Origin: Macrotis lagotis
Taxonomy: Eukaryota > Chordata > Mammalia > Peramelemorphia > Peramelidae
Assembly: GCF_037893015.1 (NCBI RefSeq)
Contig: NC_133666.1
Coordinates: 619,428,974-619,492,973 of the forward strand
Length of the DNA stretch: 64,000 nucleotides
Reading direction: 5' to 3'
A program made the translations under genes and the position numbers. Under the pieces are notes generated by a model, which saw nothing but the letters and a program-made list of their open reading frames with translations, ran no database searches and was not told where the DNA came from. Below, piece after piece: positions 35,501 to 47,622 of this stretch; position 1 is the stretch's first letter; each line of letters opens with the position of its first letter.

Positions 35501-36710
35501 AAGCAATAGTGCCTGAGACAGCTAAGTCTAGTGGGCAAGAACATTAGACTAGAGTCAAGAAGAGTTGAGTTCAAATGTAAAAGGAACATCAACTAGGTAA
35601 TCCTGGGCAAGTAATTTGACCTTTTGCACCCTCAGTTTCATCACCTGTTAAAAGGGGATCATAGAACCAATTTCCAAACTTTGTTACGAGGATAAAATGA
35701 GACTTAAAGTACTTTGCAAGCTTTAAAGTATATAAGTTTTAACTATTCCCATGTCATCTCCAACAATTTTCATCCTTTTTTATGACCTTTGCAAAGATAA
35801 TGGGTGTGAAGTCAAAACACAATTGTTTCAATTTGTGTTTCTCTATTAGTGATTTAGAACACAACTATTTAGTAGGGATTAGCATGGAGAGTGCCTCTGG
35901 CCAGGGAACTTTCTTCTGGAAGAATTAGGATAAGAGTGGATAGTCCCTTGGAGAGACATCAGAGCATCCATAGGCATTCTCTAGCAAATGAGTTAAGAAA
36001 AGTCTTTTGAGTCAGCTGAGAAGCTGAAAATCAGTAGACCTTTTTTACTTGGCTTGTGTAGGAATAGATTTCTAAACTTAAATGAACAAATAACAACCTT
36101 TTTCTTTTTTTTTTTTTCCAGGGATATTCAAGGTCCTTTGGAAAGCATTGAACTAGCATTCTGTTCATTAGACAACAAAGACTTCAGCTACCTGGCCCAG
36201 AGCTGCCATGGTCCCAATCTTATAAAACTGGACCTGTCAGGCACTAATTTAACAAACAAATTAAATTCTTTCCTGGAATTACTGAAGGCAGCCTCAAACA
36301 AATTGATATATCTAAATATTACAATGTGCAAGCTTGAGGACACTCATTTTCATGCTATCATACCATCTTTGTGTCGATGCAAGAATCTTTCTCACCTTGC
36401 TCTTTTTGGAAACCCCCTCTCCATAAAGAGTCTGAGGGCTCTGAAGGAACAGCTCCAGAAGAAAGTGCTCAACCTGAAGGTATTATCATTTCCAATTTTT
36501 CTGAAAAACCCTTTCCAGCAAGGCCTTTTACAGTCCTTGACCAACTGTGAGGATCTACACCAATTGTTATTCATACCAAGAATGCCAGTTCACTTTGCAT
36601 TTGACATGGGTGACTATTTTGAAATACGGCAGTGGAGTAACTACCAGAGATGGGAAGAATCTCAAAGTTCTTCTAAGATATCATACACATATGTATATAC
36701 ATATACATAA
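32524..36710 (+). CDS. LRRC14/PRAME-family leucine-rich repeat protein, three coding exons
   Basis: Coding exons are 32524-32885, 34645-35271 and 36122-36710 (TAA at 36708). Junctions are CAG|GTTTGT, TTTAG|G, CAG|GTGAGT and TTCCAG|G. Both introns split a codon AG|G (Arg), so the frame stays open for 525 residues. The N-terminus MNSLQFLSAW...ACKVLEFLPWHLF..LFKVAF aligns with the start of LRRC14 (M..L.FLS...AC..L.LLPRELF.LLFKVAF), which supports this ATG. Exon 2 carries VDITGFL...MSMW and RVDLLVDLQV. Exon 3 has the leucine-rich repeats LESIELAFCSL, LIKLDLSGTNL, LIYLNITMCKL and LSHLALFGNPLS. The family (LRRC14, PRAME) has this same three-exon layout. PRAME members act as substrate receptors of CUL2 ubiquitin ligases and LRRC14 is reported to bind IKK-beta; a like role here is inference. 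After FAFDMGDYFEI, where LRRC14 ends soon, about 30 extra residues follow and end in low-complexity SYTYVYTYT. Expression is unproven. Confidence 0.85.
34139..34385 (-). repeat. Long tRNA-type SINE, antisense, in intron
   Basis: 'gatcccatttggggttttattgacatcaaa' followed by 'gacttgccctgggtcata' and 'cagtctatgcattccacc'. It is shared with unit A (20133-20312), so it predates the duplication. Confidence 0.75.
35340..35392. repeat. (GT)n/(TA)n microsatellite in intron
   Basis: A GT run followed by TA-rich sequence just 3' of the second coding exon. Confidence 0.9.
35512..35740 (+). repeat. MIR-type SINE in intron
   Basis: Order: 'agagttgagttcaaatgtaa', TAATCCTGGGCAAGTAATTT, 'cagtttcatcacctgttaaa', 'aaagtactttgcaagcttta'. 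Confidence 0.7.
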
Positions 36711-36756
36711 AAATAATTTTGACTTTTTCCAGAAATGTTTATACTCTTATATTATA

Positions 36757-36762
36757 AATAAA
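36757..36762 (+). terminator. Poly(A) signal AATAAA of LRRC14-like gene
   Basis: AATAAA lies 47 bp after the stop codon. The same signal is kept in pseudogene A near 24238. Confidence 0.65.
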
Positions 36763-37120
36763 CTATTGCTTCTATTGTGGAAGCATCTGTTTCATGATAT
36801 ATTTGTCCCAAGAACAGACCTAAAAACAATTAATGGGAACTGCAGAAGTACATTTCAAGTTTGATCTCATAAATATTTCATGAAAATAAAGTTGTCCCAA
36901 AGTCAGATGGGGTCCCTCAGGAAATAGGAATTCTCATATTGGGGGACTCCAAGAAAAAGTTGCATCAGTACGTATCAAAAAGGTTGGAAAGTAGATTCAT
37001 ATTCAGGTATGGGAATTTTTCTTTAATGTCTTGGGAACTGAACTCCTGGATCAACAATTATAATATGAGGTTTTCTGTCAAAGAAGCCAAGTGAGGGTTT
37101 TTGAAAATGCCCAGATTTGC

Positions 37121-37769
37121 ATTTACCCTGAAGTGGATCCTTTGGATTCCACCTTTCAGACATGGACCCCAACATCATTGGCAATGAGCACTATGATGTT
37201 GCCTGAGGTGTGCAAAAGATTGGTCAGGATTCTAAGTCCCTCATTGCTATCCTTGGTATGGATAAGTTGTCAGAAGAAGACAAGTTTACAGTATCTTGGG
37301 CCCAGAAAATCCAATGTTTCTTTTCTCAGCCATTCCAGGTTGCTGAGGTATTCACAGGACATAAGGGGAAGTTGGTACGCCTGAAAGAAACCATTAAAGG
37401 ATTCCAGCAGATGTTGGCAGTCAGTATGACCATCTCCCAGAATAGGCCTTCTACATGATAGGACCCATTGAAGAAGCTCTGGCAAAAGCTAAAAAACTCA
37501 CCAAAGAGCACTCATGAGGAGGCACACCTTCATCTGCCACACATCCTAAAATTTCAGTTGTCTGAGCTAACTACACAAGAAATACTTTCATTGAAAAAGT
37601 TGTGTGCTCTGAAGAATATTTAAACTTTTGAATAACATGTACATCTCACAACTCATTTTGTGTCTGGGGCGAGTGGGTTTGACATGAGTTCATCATGTTC
37701 ATTTTCCTGGTTTCCATATACTTACTGGCAAGTCCCTAAGTAAAAGCATTAAAGTACTAAAAAAAAAAA
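37121..37769 (+). pseudogene. ATP5F1B: ATP5F1B (ATP synthase F1 beta) processed pseudogene, 5'-truncated
   Basis: It begins IYPEVDPLDST and, across shifted frames, keeps [63 protein letters not shown] and [18 protein letters not shown], ending EHS-TGA near 37517. This is the C-terminal part of the mitochondrial ATP synthase beta subunit without introns, followed by a 3'UTR, ATTAAA and an A tail at 37759-37769. AAATGCCCAGATTTGC stands before (37105-37120) and after (37767-37782), a target-site duplication. There are at least two frameshifts and two in-frame stops. Unit A has the uninterrupted site near 24610, so insertion followed the duplication. It is non-functional. Confidence 0.95.
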
Positions 37770-37813
37770 TGCCCAGATTTGCCCAGATTTCTGAACTATC
37801 TAAAATATTATTT

Positions 37814-37878
37814 TGTGTGTGTGTGTGTGTGTGTGTATATGTATGTGTGTATATATATATATATATGTATGTATGTAT
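37814..37878. repeat. (GT)n/(TA)n microsatellite
   Basis: A GT run followed by TATG/TATA repeats. Not present at the matching site of unit A. Confidence 0.9.
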
Positions 37879-38225
37879 ACATAAATTTTTTTTTTTAGAG
37901 AAACCAGAAAGAAAAAGGAAAGATTTTGCAGAGAAACAAATAACCAAAAGAAAGTAATGAAGAGTTTCAAGTAAGATAATATAGTGATATAAGAAAAACA
38001 AAAGTCTCAAATAAGAAAGATAACAACTTATCTAAAGAAGGTACATACCAACAGCTTTTAGAGTAGGTAAAAATTACTATATTGGATCTCAAGGAAAATC
38101 TAGAAGCTACATGATGGAAAATCAGATCATAGAAGGAAAAATTTAAGAAGATTAACATGGGGAGAAATAAAAATGGGATAGTTTGAACAGTTGAGAAACT
38201 GAGGGATAAGTGACAAAAGCAGAAA

Positions 38226-38360
38226 CTTTTTTTTTTTTTTTTTTTTTGCAAGGCAAATGGGGTTAAGTAGCTTGCCCAAGGCTATACAGCTAGGTCATTA
38301 TTAAGTGTCCGAGTTTTGTTTCTAATTTTTTTTTAGGTTTTTTTTTTTTTGCAAGAAACA
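38226..38360 (-). repeat. SINE fragment(s), antisense, unit B only
   Basis: Poly(T), GCAAGGCAAATGGGGTTAAG and CAGCTAGGTCATTATTAAGT, then a second T-rich GCAAG start. It interrupts sequence that is continuous in unit A near 25020. Confidence 0.75.
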
Positions 38361-40496
38361 ACGTTTTTAAAAGCAGAGATAGAAAAACAAGTAGCACAAA
38401 ATAAAAGTACAATGGAAACATCCCATTTTTTTTTCCCAAATAAAGCAGGAAAAAAGTTACCAGGATAATCTGAGCAGTGTTAGTTTGATAAGAAAATGCA
38501 AAGCTAGGAAATAGCAAGTAACAATTCCCCACCCTTACTTCACATACAACATGATAGCAGGACTTGGAAACACACTACTATGCAATGAAATGAGAATCAC
38601 CTATAGCCAAAAATGAGATAATATTTTGAAAGCACTTAGCATACTGTCTGACACATAGTAGGCACCTAATATGCTCCTATTCTACTCCCCCTACTCTGGA
38701 CTCCTTCATCCAACCTAAGAATCTACAGAAAAGCCATATAAGTTTTGAAGAGACATAAGGAAAAACACCAGGTTGGGTGGAGGGCTGGGTGTATGCAGCT
38801 CCTGAAGATTTCAGGAGATGAACAAACCAAGGGAAATTCTGATTACTGAGAAAATACCTTGGTATTAGATCCTTAAGGCATATAACCTATCCCAAAGCAA
38901 GTCTAGTTGAAGCCTCATTGAAAGAAAGTAAGGAGGGCAGAGAGGCAAGAAGGCAAAATGAAGGCAGGGACTCATCCAGTCTCTCCCAAATTACCCTCTA
39001 AACAACTTTTCCCTCTCAGAACTAGATAAATATAAGTAAAGAATGAATGAGTGAATGAATGAAGGCAAATAAATGAAGTAGAATTTTAGAAAAATTTTCT
39101 TTCTGAAGAAAATTGAATAAGAATAGAAAGGAACATTTTTGCAGTGGTACTTGGCACCTTCATGACAATTGATCTTCTCTTAGGGTATAAAAACTTCCAC
39201 CAAATGTAGAAATGTATAAATGTTTTCAATAATAAAAATAGCATTTAATAAAGGGCTATGGAAGCATCAATTGAAGATTAACTGGAAACTAAATCTAATC
39301 TGAAATAATATCATTAAAGACTGACAACAATGAGACAATATGCCAAAATTTATGGGATGTAGCAAAAGCTGTACTTAGGGGAAAACGTATAACTCTAAAT
39401 GCTTGCATCAATAAAATAAAGAAATGATCAACTGCGCTAGAAAGAGAACAAATTAGAAATCCTCAATTAAACACCAAATTGGAAATCCTAAAAACTAATG
39501 GAGAGATTAACAGAAATGAAAGTAATAAAACTATTGAACTAATGAATAAAATTAAAAGTTGATTGGGAAAGAGGGGAAGAAATCAATAAAACAGATCAAC
39601 CAATGGTTGACTTGATTTAAAAAAAAAGGGAAGGCTCCTCTCTCCCACCATGACAGAGGTGTACCATTTTGTTAAATATCTTAATAGAAACCATTTTAAT
39701 CACTCTGGACTAAGTATTCTCAAGCCATGCAGAACAATTTGGGGGCTTATCTCAAGATACTAATGGAAATCTTTTTTCCTGGTATTTTCCAGGAGGAACA
39801 CACGAAAATAATGCATGTAAATGGCCTGACTTCAAGCCCACTTTCTTGGTGTTCTTTGCTGGGGAAATATGTCAGAGATTCCTGGGAAGATTGGCCTGGG
39901 TTTAGAACCAAGAGTGATTAAAATGTTCTGCAAGTAGAACTACAGCAAAGGGGCAATTTCCAGGGTGGCCAGAACCAACCTGGACTGGCTGAGAATGCCT
40001 CCATGTGGGAGAGTTATCCCAAAATGGGAGGATAGGGTACCCCAAAGAAGGTGAGGGGGGGTAGACTGGAGAGCTCAAGTACTTAAGCCCTAAAGGGAAA
40101 GAGAACCCTCCACAGGTGGGATATATGATTGGGAAAGAAAAAAAAATATATGTATACATATATATATATATATATATATATGATCCAGGGGTTAAGAGAC
40201 TTCTTTATTGAAAGGATATCATATTTAATGTATATCTGCTGGTCATGTGGCCTGAGTGATGATTCATTGTTTTCAAAGTTTCTGAACTAAAAAGTTTTAG
40301 AAAGCAGCTGAGGGTTTTTAAAGAGGGATACTACTGTTGTAACATACTGACAAAATTTCTACAGAATGGGAGGAATTAGATAACCTAGACTGTTGAATTA
40401 GTTTGGGATTATGAACTATTTTAACTCCATTGTAACTTTTTCAAGGCATTAAGTGGTTTGGGATTTTTAAACTTCTAATGGTTTTAAAGAATTATG

Positions 40497-40640
40497 GGGG
40501 GTAGCTAGGTGGTGAAGTGGATACACCAGGCCTGAAGTCAGGAGTACCTGAGTTCAAATCCGGTTTCAGACACTTCATAATTACCTCACTGTATGGCCTT
40601 GGGCAAGCCACTTAACCCCATTGCCTTGCAAAAAAAAAAA
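40497..40640 (+). repeat. tRNA-derived SINE inside ERV
   Basis: Head GGGGTAGCTAGGTGGTGAAG, tail ATTGCCTTGCAAAAAAAAAA. Confidence 0.9.
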
Positions 40641-40670
40641 AAGAATTCTGAAAAGTAATTCCTATGCTAG

Positions 40671-40812
40671 GGGGCAGCTAAGTAATGCAGTGGATAGAGC
40701 ACCAGCCCTGGATTTAGGAGACTTAAGTTCAAATCAGGCTTCACTTAATGATTATCTAGCTGTGTGACCTTGGGCAAGTCACTTAACCCCAATTGCCTTG
40801 CCAAATAAAAAT
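40671..40812 (+). repeat. tRNA-derived SINE inside ERV
   Basis: Head GGGGCAGCTAAGTAATGCAG, tail ATTGCCTTGCCAAATAAAAA. It lies only about 30 bp after the previous SINE, in the same orientation. Confidence 0.9.
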
Positions 40813-43800
40813 AACCACTTGTATGTTGAGGATGGCTAGCAGGTAAACAAGTTTACATATAGAAGTTTCTAACTATATATGTGAATTGGGAATATTTTAG
40901 ATCTATATGTATATTCCAGGCTGTGCTTGTTTGCTTTGAAGCAAAAGCATGCAATATGAAAATGATAAACACAAGATAATTTGAGATTTCCCTGTGCAAT
41001 CTTCTGGATAAATGAGGCATTTTTTTTTGTTGTTGTAAGATACAACAGGCTAGAAGGAGGTTTCTTTAGCCAAGGGGAATCTGATATGCCATCTTTATAT
41101 AGAGATGGAGTGGGTATTATTTCAGACAAAGGGATGTCTCTAGTAAGAAATAGATGAGGTCTGTGGGGCCAGTCATAGTTAGAAAGACCCAGGAAGGATA
41201 CTCAGAGCTTTAGGTAGGGGTTTCATTAATTGGGACTCCATTAAGATTATGATTGGAAATTAGTGAATTGTATTCACTGGAAGTTCTAATTAGGTGAAAC
41301 ATCTATTTTAGATCATGGGACTTTTAATTAATTTTCTCTTATGTCAGATATAAGGATAGTCAACAAAAGGAAATTCTATTGTGTAAATGTCATGTTCTTG
41401 AAGCCAAGGAAGCCAATGGGCTAAAGATGGTAGGTGACAGGGAGGTTCAGCCCAAGGGGCAGCTTCTCAGTATGGCTGAGGATGGACCCCTTTGACTTGA
41501 TTTTCCCAAAATGATATTTGGATAATGTCTCACCTGGAAGAATAAATCTGGCCTAAGACATTTGACTTACCCACCTGACCTGCCTGGATACTGACATTCA
41601 ATACTTATATCTATAAAGGAATTTTCTTTTACTATCCTGGATCTTTATTATTACTAAGCAAACCAGAAATAGAAGTTTTAGGTAAATTGGATCTAATAGC
41701 CAGAGCTGGGTTAGGTGTCTGGCTTTGACATCTGCTATCAGCTCCATGTTAAAGTGGGAAGTATGTTTCCTTCATTTTTGTGTTAGATGGTAGAGGATAT
41801 TTAGGTAAGAAGAATGGGAAATTCTTAGGATAATTACACTTTCATGTTCTAAAAGGAATGGAGTTAGATAAGTACACTCGGAAAAGGAAAATATGGGAAT
41901 ATTTGGGGAAAAATTCATTTTAGTTTAAGGATGTTTAAGGATGTAATGAGAACAAAGGTTAAAATTGTTTTATTTTAAACCAGATGCTGGGTATTCTTAG
42001 AACAAAGAGAACTGTTGAATGTATGTGTTATAAGCTTGAATCAATGTGATCATTCTCATTGGGAGTTTGCTCATGTAGTAAAATACTAATGTAAGTCTGT
42101 GTTAAAAGTAAAGTATGTGTGTCAAGATGACAATAAGGCAAAATATAAATTGTAATAAGCTCCAGAATCTCATTGTTTTGTGATGGAAACGTGTTTTGAT
42201 CTGAATAAGATGTTAAGCAGTTTCTCTACCATAAGACAAGGTCTCAACTAGCCACCAGAGCTAGAGAGGAGTTTTTGGAACAGATTGAGAAGATGCTGAA
42301 GGACATTGAATGCCTCCAAGGGAGAAGAAAAGAGAAGAAGGGAGGAGAGACACCGGACCAATTATCTCCACCATCTTTCACCTAGGTGTACATTGTTTTT
42401 CTGTAACTTCCCCTTGACTTTATAAGTGTGACACCCCTACTTATGCCCTTCTCCTTATGAAAAGGAGCATGGGAGACAGGGTGAAAATGTTCTCCATTGA
42501 GAGGAAAAAGAGGGAGATTATTGGGTGGTATTATTATATCTACATGAGTCTGTATGTCCTATCTAGAGAGGGAGTCCAATCTCTGATTTAGACAACCTGA
42601 TGTTAGTAAAGTAGGAAGGAGAATCTAGCTGGCAGAAGTCAATGCCCTGTCTTTTGGTGTGGCTAATTGTTGGACTTTTAATAGTTCACAGCAGTTTGAG
42701 AATTGGCTTTGGGTGATGGTACCCTTGGGTCTAGCCTAGATTCTCAGTCCCTGATCAGAGGTACACTGTGGCACAGGATTCTGATCCAGAGGGGAGAGAA
42801 ACCAGTGGCATGTGACTGAGTCAGTTCAAGGTGACTTGTTTATAACTGACTGGCCAGGATATTTGCCTGGGATGTACTAACTGTCTGGAGATGTCCAGAA
42901 GCAGGGTACATATATTCAAGACTGTACAACTTAGAGACAGGTGGCCTCAGACTCATGTGAGATGAATGATGGTAACTGGATCCCTTGTAAAGATGCCCAA
43001 ACTGGGGCATTTCGTAAGGGAAACTGATTATGAGTTAGTATGGACTTGCAAGTAAAGTGCTGAAATGGCCATTTGCAAGAAAGATAATTTAAGGAATATC
43101 AGTAGGTATATTACCTATTCTTGGGGTTGATCCAATGGCACAAAATCAGGAATTTAGTTTGATTAGTTTTGGAGCCAGGGAGACCTTTCTGAAAACATTT
43201 GGTATAAAAACTTGCAGTGGAAGGAGGTAGAGCAACTTTGGAAATGTTCCTATTATCATGATGATTATATGGCCTATTTAAGAGGGCCCCTTGGACGTAA
43301 AGAGGAACAGTATTATTCATTTGTTGGAAACTATATTCCTGGAAGACCAACTAGCACTAGAAGGACATTATTGGATTTGTAGGACTATTGCCTGCACCCA
43401 GTTGTCCAAAGAGTTGGTCAGGGAATTGTTATCTAGACTTTAGGGCCTACCTACTACCTGGGCACAGGATGGGAATTGGGGCTATGGAACCCCAGTTTAT
43501 GTCCTGAATAGACTAATAAGATTCCAAGCTGTAGTGGAAATTTTTCCAATCACACAGCTAAGGCCTTGGACTTACTAACTGATCAAGCCTTGCTAACAAA
43601 AGAGGTGATTATTCAACATAGATTGGTACTAGACTACCTTTTGGCTGAAGAAGGAAGAGTCTGTGGTAACTGAACTTATTAAATTGTTGTCTAAAGATAG
43701 ATGGCCATGGGAAGGTGGTAAAGGAGATAACCAGGGATATCAGAAAGTTGGCACATGTGCCAGTCCAAACCTGGACAAGCCCCTTTAGTACCTCTTTGGA

Positions 43801-46294
43801 TGAATGGGTTTCCTGGTTCATGGTGGAAACAGTTACTGGCTATGTTACTATTGGCCCTAAGTGGGATAATCCTATTAGCCATGTGTGTCTCCCGAGTGTG
43901 ATCCAGTTAATAACTCAAATAGTACAAAATTCTATCAGCAAATTAGGACTGATGTATGGCTATGATAATGAAGAGGTAAAAATATTGATAGAAAAAGGCA
44001 GTAGTGCTATCTAAGATGAGGATTATGAAATAATTTGAGGAAGACATTGCTGGTGAAGTGTGAAGACCAAGTAGTTCTTTAAAAAAAGGGGGGGGGGGTG
44101 TTGGCTTTCACAGTGTGTGGAAGGGGGCCTCTTTGAAATACATTACAAAGGGGGAATGGCCCCTGTCAATCACAAAACTGGGAGAGTTCTCCTAATCCCA
44201 TTCCAAAGATGACAAACTAAATTAGAAGTAACTAGTCCTTAACTGGTCAAGAGTAACCTAGTCTTGACTTTCTCCTTCGCACAAGCTCAAAGAGATCTGT
44301 TCTTGCTCATTAGTATAATGAACAGGGTGGGGAAACATATAGGAACCAATTAGATTTGTGACCCCAGCCTATGATTGGCATGAATGAGGTAGGAACAAAG
44401 TCTTTCAAAGCGCATAAAAGACCTTTTATGTTGGGATTTCCCCGTCCCTCTCTCCTACCATGAGAGAGGTGTGCCATTTTGTTGAGATATCTCAATAAAA
44501 AAATCATTTTAATTACTCTGGAAAAAAATAAAAATAAAAAAGGGAAAACTAAATTACTAGTACAAAAATGAAAAGTCTGAAAGAAGAAGAAATGAATGCA
44601 ATTACTAGGAGCCATTTTGCACAGCTATATGCCAATAAAGCTGACAATCTAAGTGAAATTAATGAATATTTACAAAAATATAAATTGCCCAGAGGACAAA
44701 GAATACTAAAATAACCATCTTAATAATAATCTTAGAAAAAAATGAACAAGGACTAAGAAAAAATCCTAAGAAAAAATCCTCAAGAGCAGATGGATTTACA
44801 AATGAATTCTCCCAAACATGTAAAGAACAATTAATTTCAATACTATAAAAATTACTTGAAAAAATAAGCAAAACATGAGCCCTATCAAATTCAATTTATG
44901 ATACAAATAAGGTGGTGATAATTAAACCAAAAGAACAAAACAGAAAGAAAACCTTAGACCAACTTATCTAATGAATATTGATAAAAATACTAGTGAGGAG
45001 ATTATAGCAATATATTCCCAACATCACACACACAGAAAGATAAATTCCAGAGTCAAGCATTTAGGTCCTGTCATATTATTTTTAAGAACCAAAGGCACCT
45101 AGCCAAAGTTATATTTCTGAGGAGTTTCTCAGGGCCCAGAACAGTGTCAAGGACTACTTCTATACAGGGATTACACAAATATTGATATTGTACTTCACTA
45201 GAAGCCTTCCCAATAATATGAGGAGAGAAGCAACTGTGTTCAATATCACTACAACTAATTCAATATTGTCCTAGAAATACTAGTTAAACCAATAAGAGAA
45301 GAAAGAGAAATTTGAAGGAATTAGAATAGTCAAGGGGGGGGACAAATTATATGATATTATACTTGGAGAATCCCAGAGAATCAACTGGAAAACTAAAAGC
45401 TTAAAATAATTAACAACTTTAGCAAAGTCTCAGGATATAAAATGAACCCACATAAAAAAAATCAGGATTTCCATATTATTGCAAACCAAATCCTGCAGGA
45501 AGAAGCAGAAAGATTAAATTCCATTTAAATTAACTGAGGATCATACAAAATATTTGGGAGTCTACCTGTCATGACAAACCCAGAAAACTATATGAACACA
45601 ATTAGTTACAAAATGGTTTTCACATAAATTCAGATCTTAACAACTGGAAAAATATTAATTGTACATAGGAAGTTTAAGCCAATATAATAAAAATGACAAT
45701 TCTAAATTTTCTAATTTAGTGATTAGCAAATAATTGATAAATTGTAGTCAGTTACTTCATAAGAAAAAATAACTAGTGTAAATGCTGAATGCTTTAAATA
45801 ACTTTGGAAAAGTGGATGTTCCTGACAAGCTAAGATCAATCCTGATTGGTTAACAAGTAATGATAGAATGAATACTATAACTAGAGGTTGGCTTTTTCTA
45901 ATAAAAGGCATAAGAATGTGACTTTGATCATGTTAGCATTTTCCCAAATAATTCCAGCTCCAACAAATCTATACAAAAGTATCCATTCTCTGCCCAGTTC
46001 TATCAAAGTTGAACAAAGGTGAGGTTAAAATAAAATTTCCACCTAGATAAAAGGGTCTGAGAGGGTGAACTTTTGGGCAAGGTTAGAAATATGCTTGAGA
46101 GACTGGGCTTTAAATGAGTAAACAATCAGAGGATCTTTGGGTCCCATATATAAAATTGATTTTTTAATTAATTAATGAGAAATTATTTTTCTTACTATCA
46201 AAAACTTATTTTATAAATCAAAAAAAAACAATGACAAAATTAGTTTCGAAGAACAAAGAAGTCAATAATTTTGTGGAAATTTTTTTATAATATG

Positions 46295-46433
46295 AATGAA
46301 GATACTGAAGAAGTTTGCTATTTCCTTCTCCAGCTCATTTATAAATGAGAAAAGTGAGGTCAACATTTGAACTCAAGTCTTACTCGATCCAGGTAAAGCA
46401 CAGTATTCATTGTGCCATCTAGCTGCCCTCAAT
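46295..46433 (-). repeat. SINE, antisense
   Basis: 'cagctcatttataaatgagaa' then 'tcattgtgccatctagctgccc'. It interrupts the old L1 of unit B. Confidence 0.75.
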
Positions 46434-47471
46434 GATCTGATAAGTTAAAGTAAAACTAAGAGAGGTATGTTATGAAAACTCAGAGAAGAGATAGTAAACA
46501 GGAAGTAATCAACATTGAACTTGAGGATTAAGTCATTATTAGATAAATAGTCACAAGATATGAACAAATGGTCAAAAGATTTGCAAATGACCAACAACTC
46601 TATGAAAAAATTCTCCAAATCACTAATGATAAAGTAAAAATGAAAACAACTCCAAGATTTCACCTCACACTTAGAAAATCAAGTGAGATGATGAGAGATC
46701 AGGCCATGTTGAACAATTTGGGGTGAGATAGAAAGGAGTCATGGATTATTACAACCATTTGGAAAAGCAATTCTGAATTCTGAGAAGTGGCTAAAGTGAC
46801 CCTATTCTTTGACCCAGAGATTCTACTGTGAAGCGTATACCTCAGGAAGATCACTGATTTATCAAGAAAAGAGGAGGGTGACTTGTACACATCAAAATAT
46901 AATATATCCAAAGCCTTGCTGAACTTTTAAGTTCTTTTGCACTAAGTGTAGTGGGAACCACTTGTACTTAGAGAAGTGCTTTTGGGGGCAGAAATAAGGT
47001 AGGTGTCCATTTCTTGGGCAATGAGTAAACAAATTGAGTTATATTAATGTGATGAAATATGCTAAGTTGAAGGAACCAATGAATACCATGAATATAGAAA
47101 AGCATGGAGAATCTTCATGAATTGTTACAAAATAAAATGAGGAGCCAAGATAAATGAAATAAAACCCTTTTATGTGACTACCACAAAGTAAATAGAACCA
47201 TCAAAGAAAATTGAAGAAAAAAGTTATAAAAGCACAAAATATTTACATTGCCCACAAAAGATATAATAAAAGTAATTCCATACTATTATGACCACAGCTG
47301 TGGGACTTTGGATACAATATCAGACTTTCTCACCTGTGGATAGATTGACAGATAAATAGATTGTGTTGATATTTTTTCCCATTAAAAATTCTTTGTTATA
47401 TGAAATGATTTTTGGGAAGCAGATAAAAAGAGAGAGAAGGAAACTAATTTATGAAAACAAAAATGTCAATT

Positions 47472-47622
47472 TTTTTTGTTTTTGCAAGGAAATGGGGTTA
47501 AGTGGCTTGCCCGAGGTCACACAGCTAGGTAATTATTAAGTGTTTGAGGTTGGATTTGAACTCAGGTCTTCCTGACTCCAGAGCCAGTGCTCTATCCACT
47601 GTACCACCTAGGCACCCCACCT
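47472..47622 (-). repeat. tRNA-derived SINE, antisense, unit B only
   Basis: TTTGCAAGGAAATGGGGTTA to CCACCTAGGCACCCC. Unit A reads through at about 29870. Confidence 0.9.

Larger units (their letters stand above)
39633..44535 (+). mobile_element. Endogenous retrovirus, class I-like, RNA-derived copy (fossil)
   Basis: Parts in order: R (39633-39708), U5 (to about 39736), a primer-binding site starting TGGGGGCTTATCTCAAG near 39740 (resembles a tRNA-Pro site, as in gamma-like retroviruses), a decayed internal region with a possible envelope transmembrane tail near 43715-44014, a polypurine tract A7G11 (44081-44098), U3 from 44099, a TATA-like CATAAAAG (44413) and R ending near 44521, followed by an A-rich tail. 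The left end lacks U3 and the right end lacks U5. AAAAAAGGGAA flanks it (39622-39632, 44536-44546). It is thoroughly broken, with many interruptions and no long reading frame, and holds two SINE insertions. It is younger than the A/B duplication. Confidence 0.8.
38940..47450 (+). mobile_element. Old L1 of unit B, interrupted by ERV
   Basis: Counterpart of 25620-29850. Pieces lie at about 38940-39620, 44547-45020, 45216-46260 and 46434-47450. They include 'ttgaaggaattagaatagtc' and a decayed 3' part. The interval 45022-45215 replaces the central reverse-transcriptase part with unrelated sequence. It is not coding. Confidence 0.75.

Noticed and set aside
43715-44014. 99-codon frame at the ERV 3' end as a functional host-adopted envelope
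   Set aside because: It is short and lies in a thoroughly decayed element; kept only as a possible envelope fossil.
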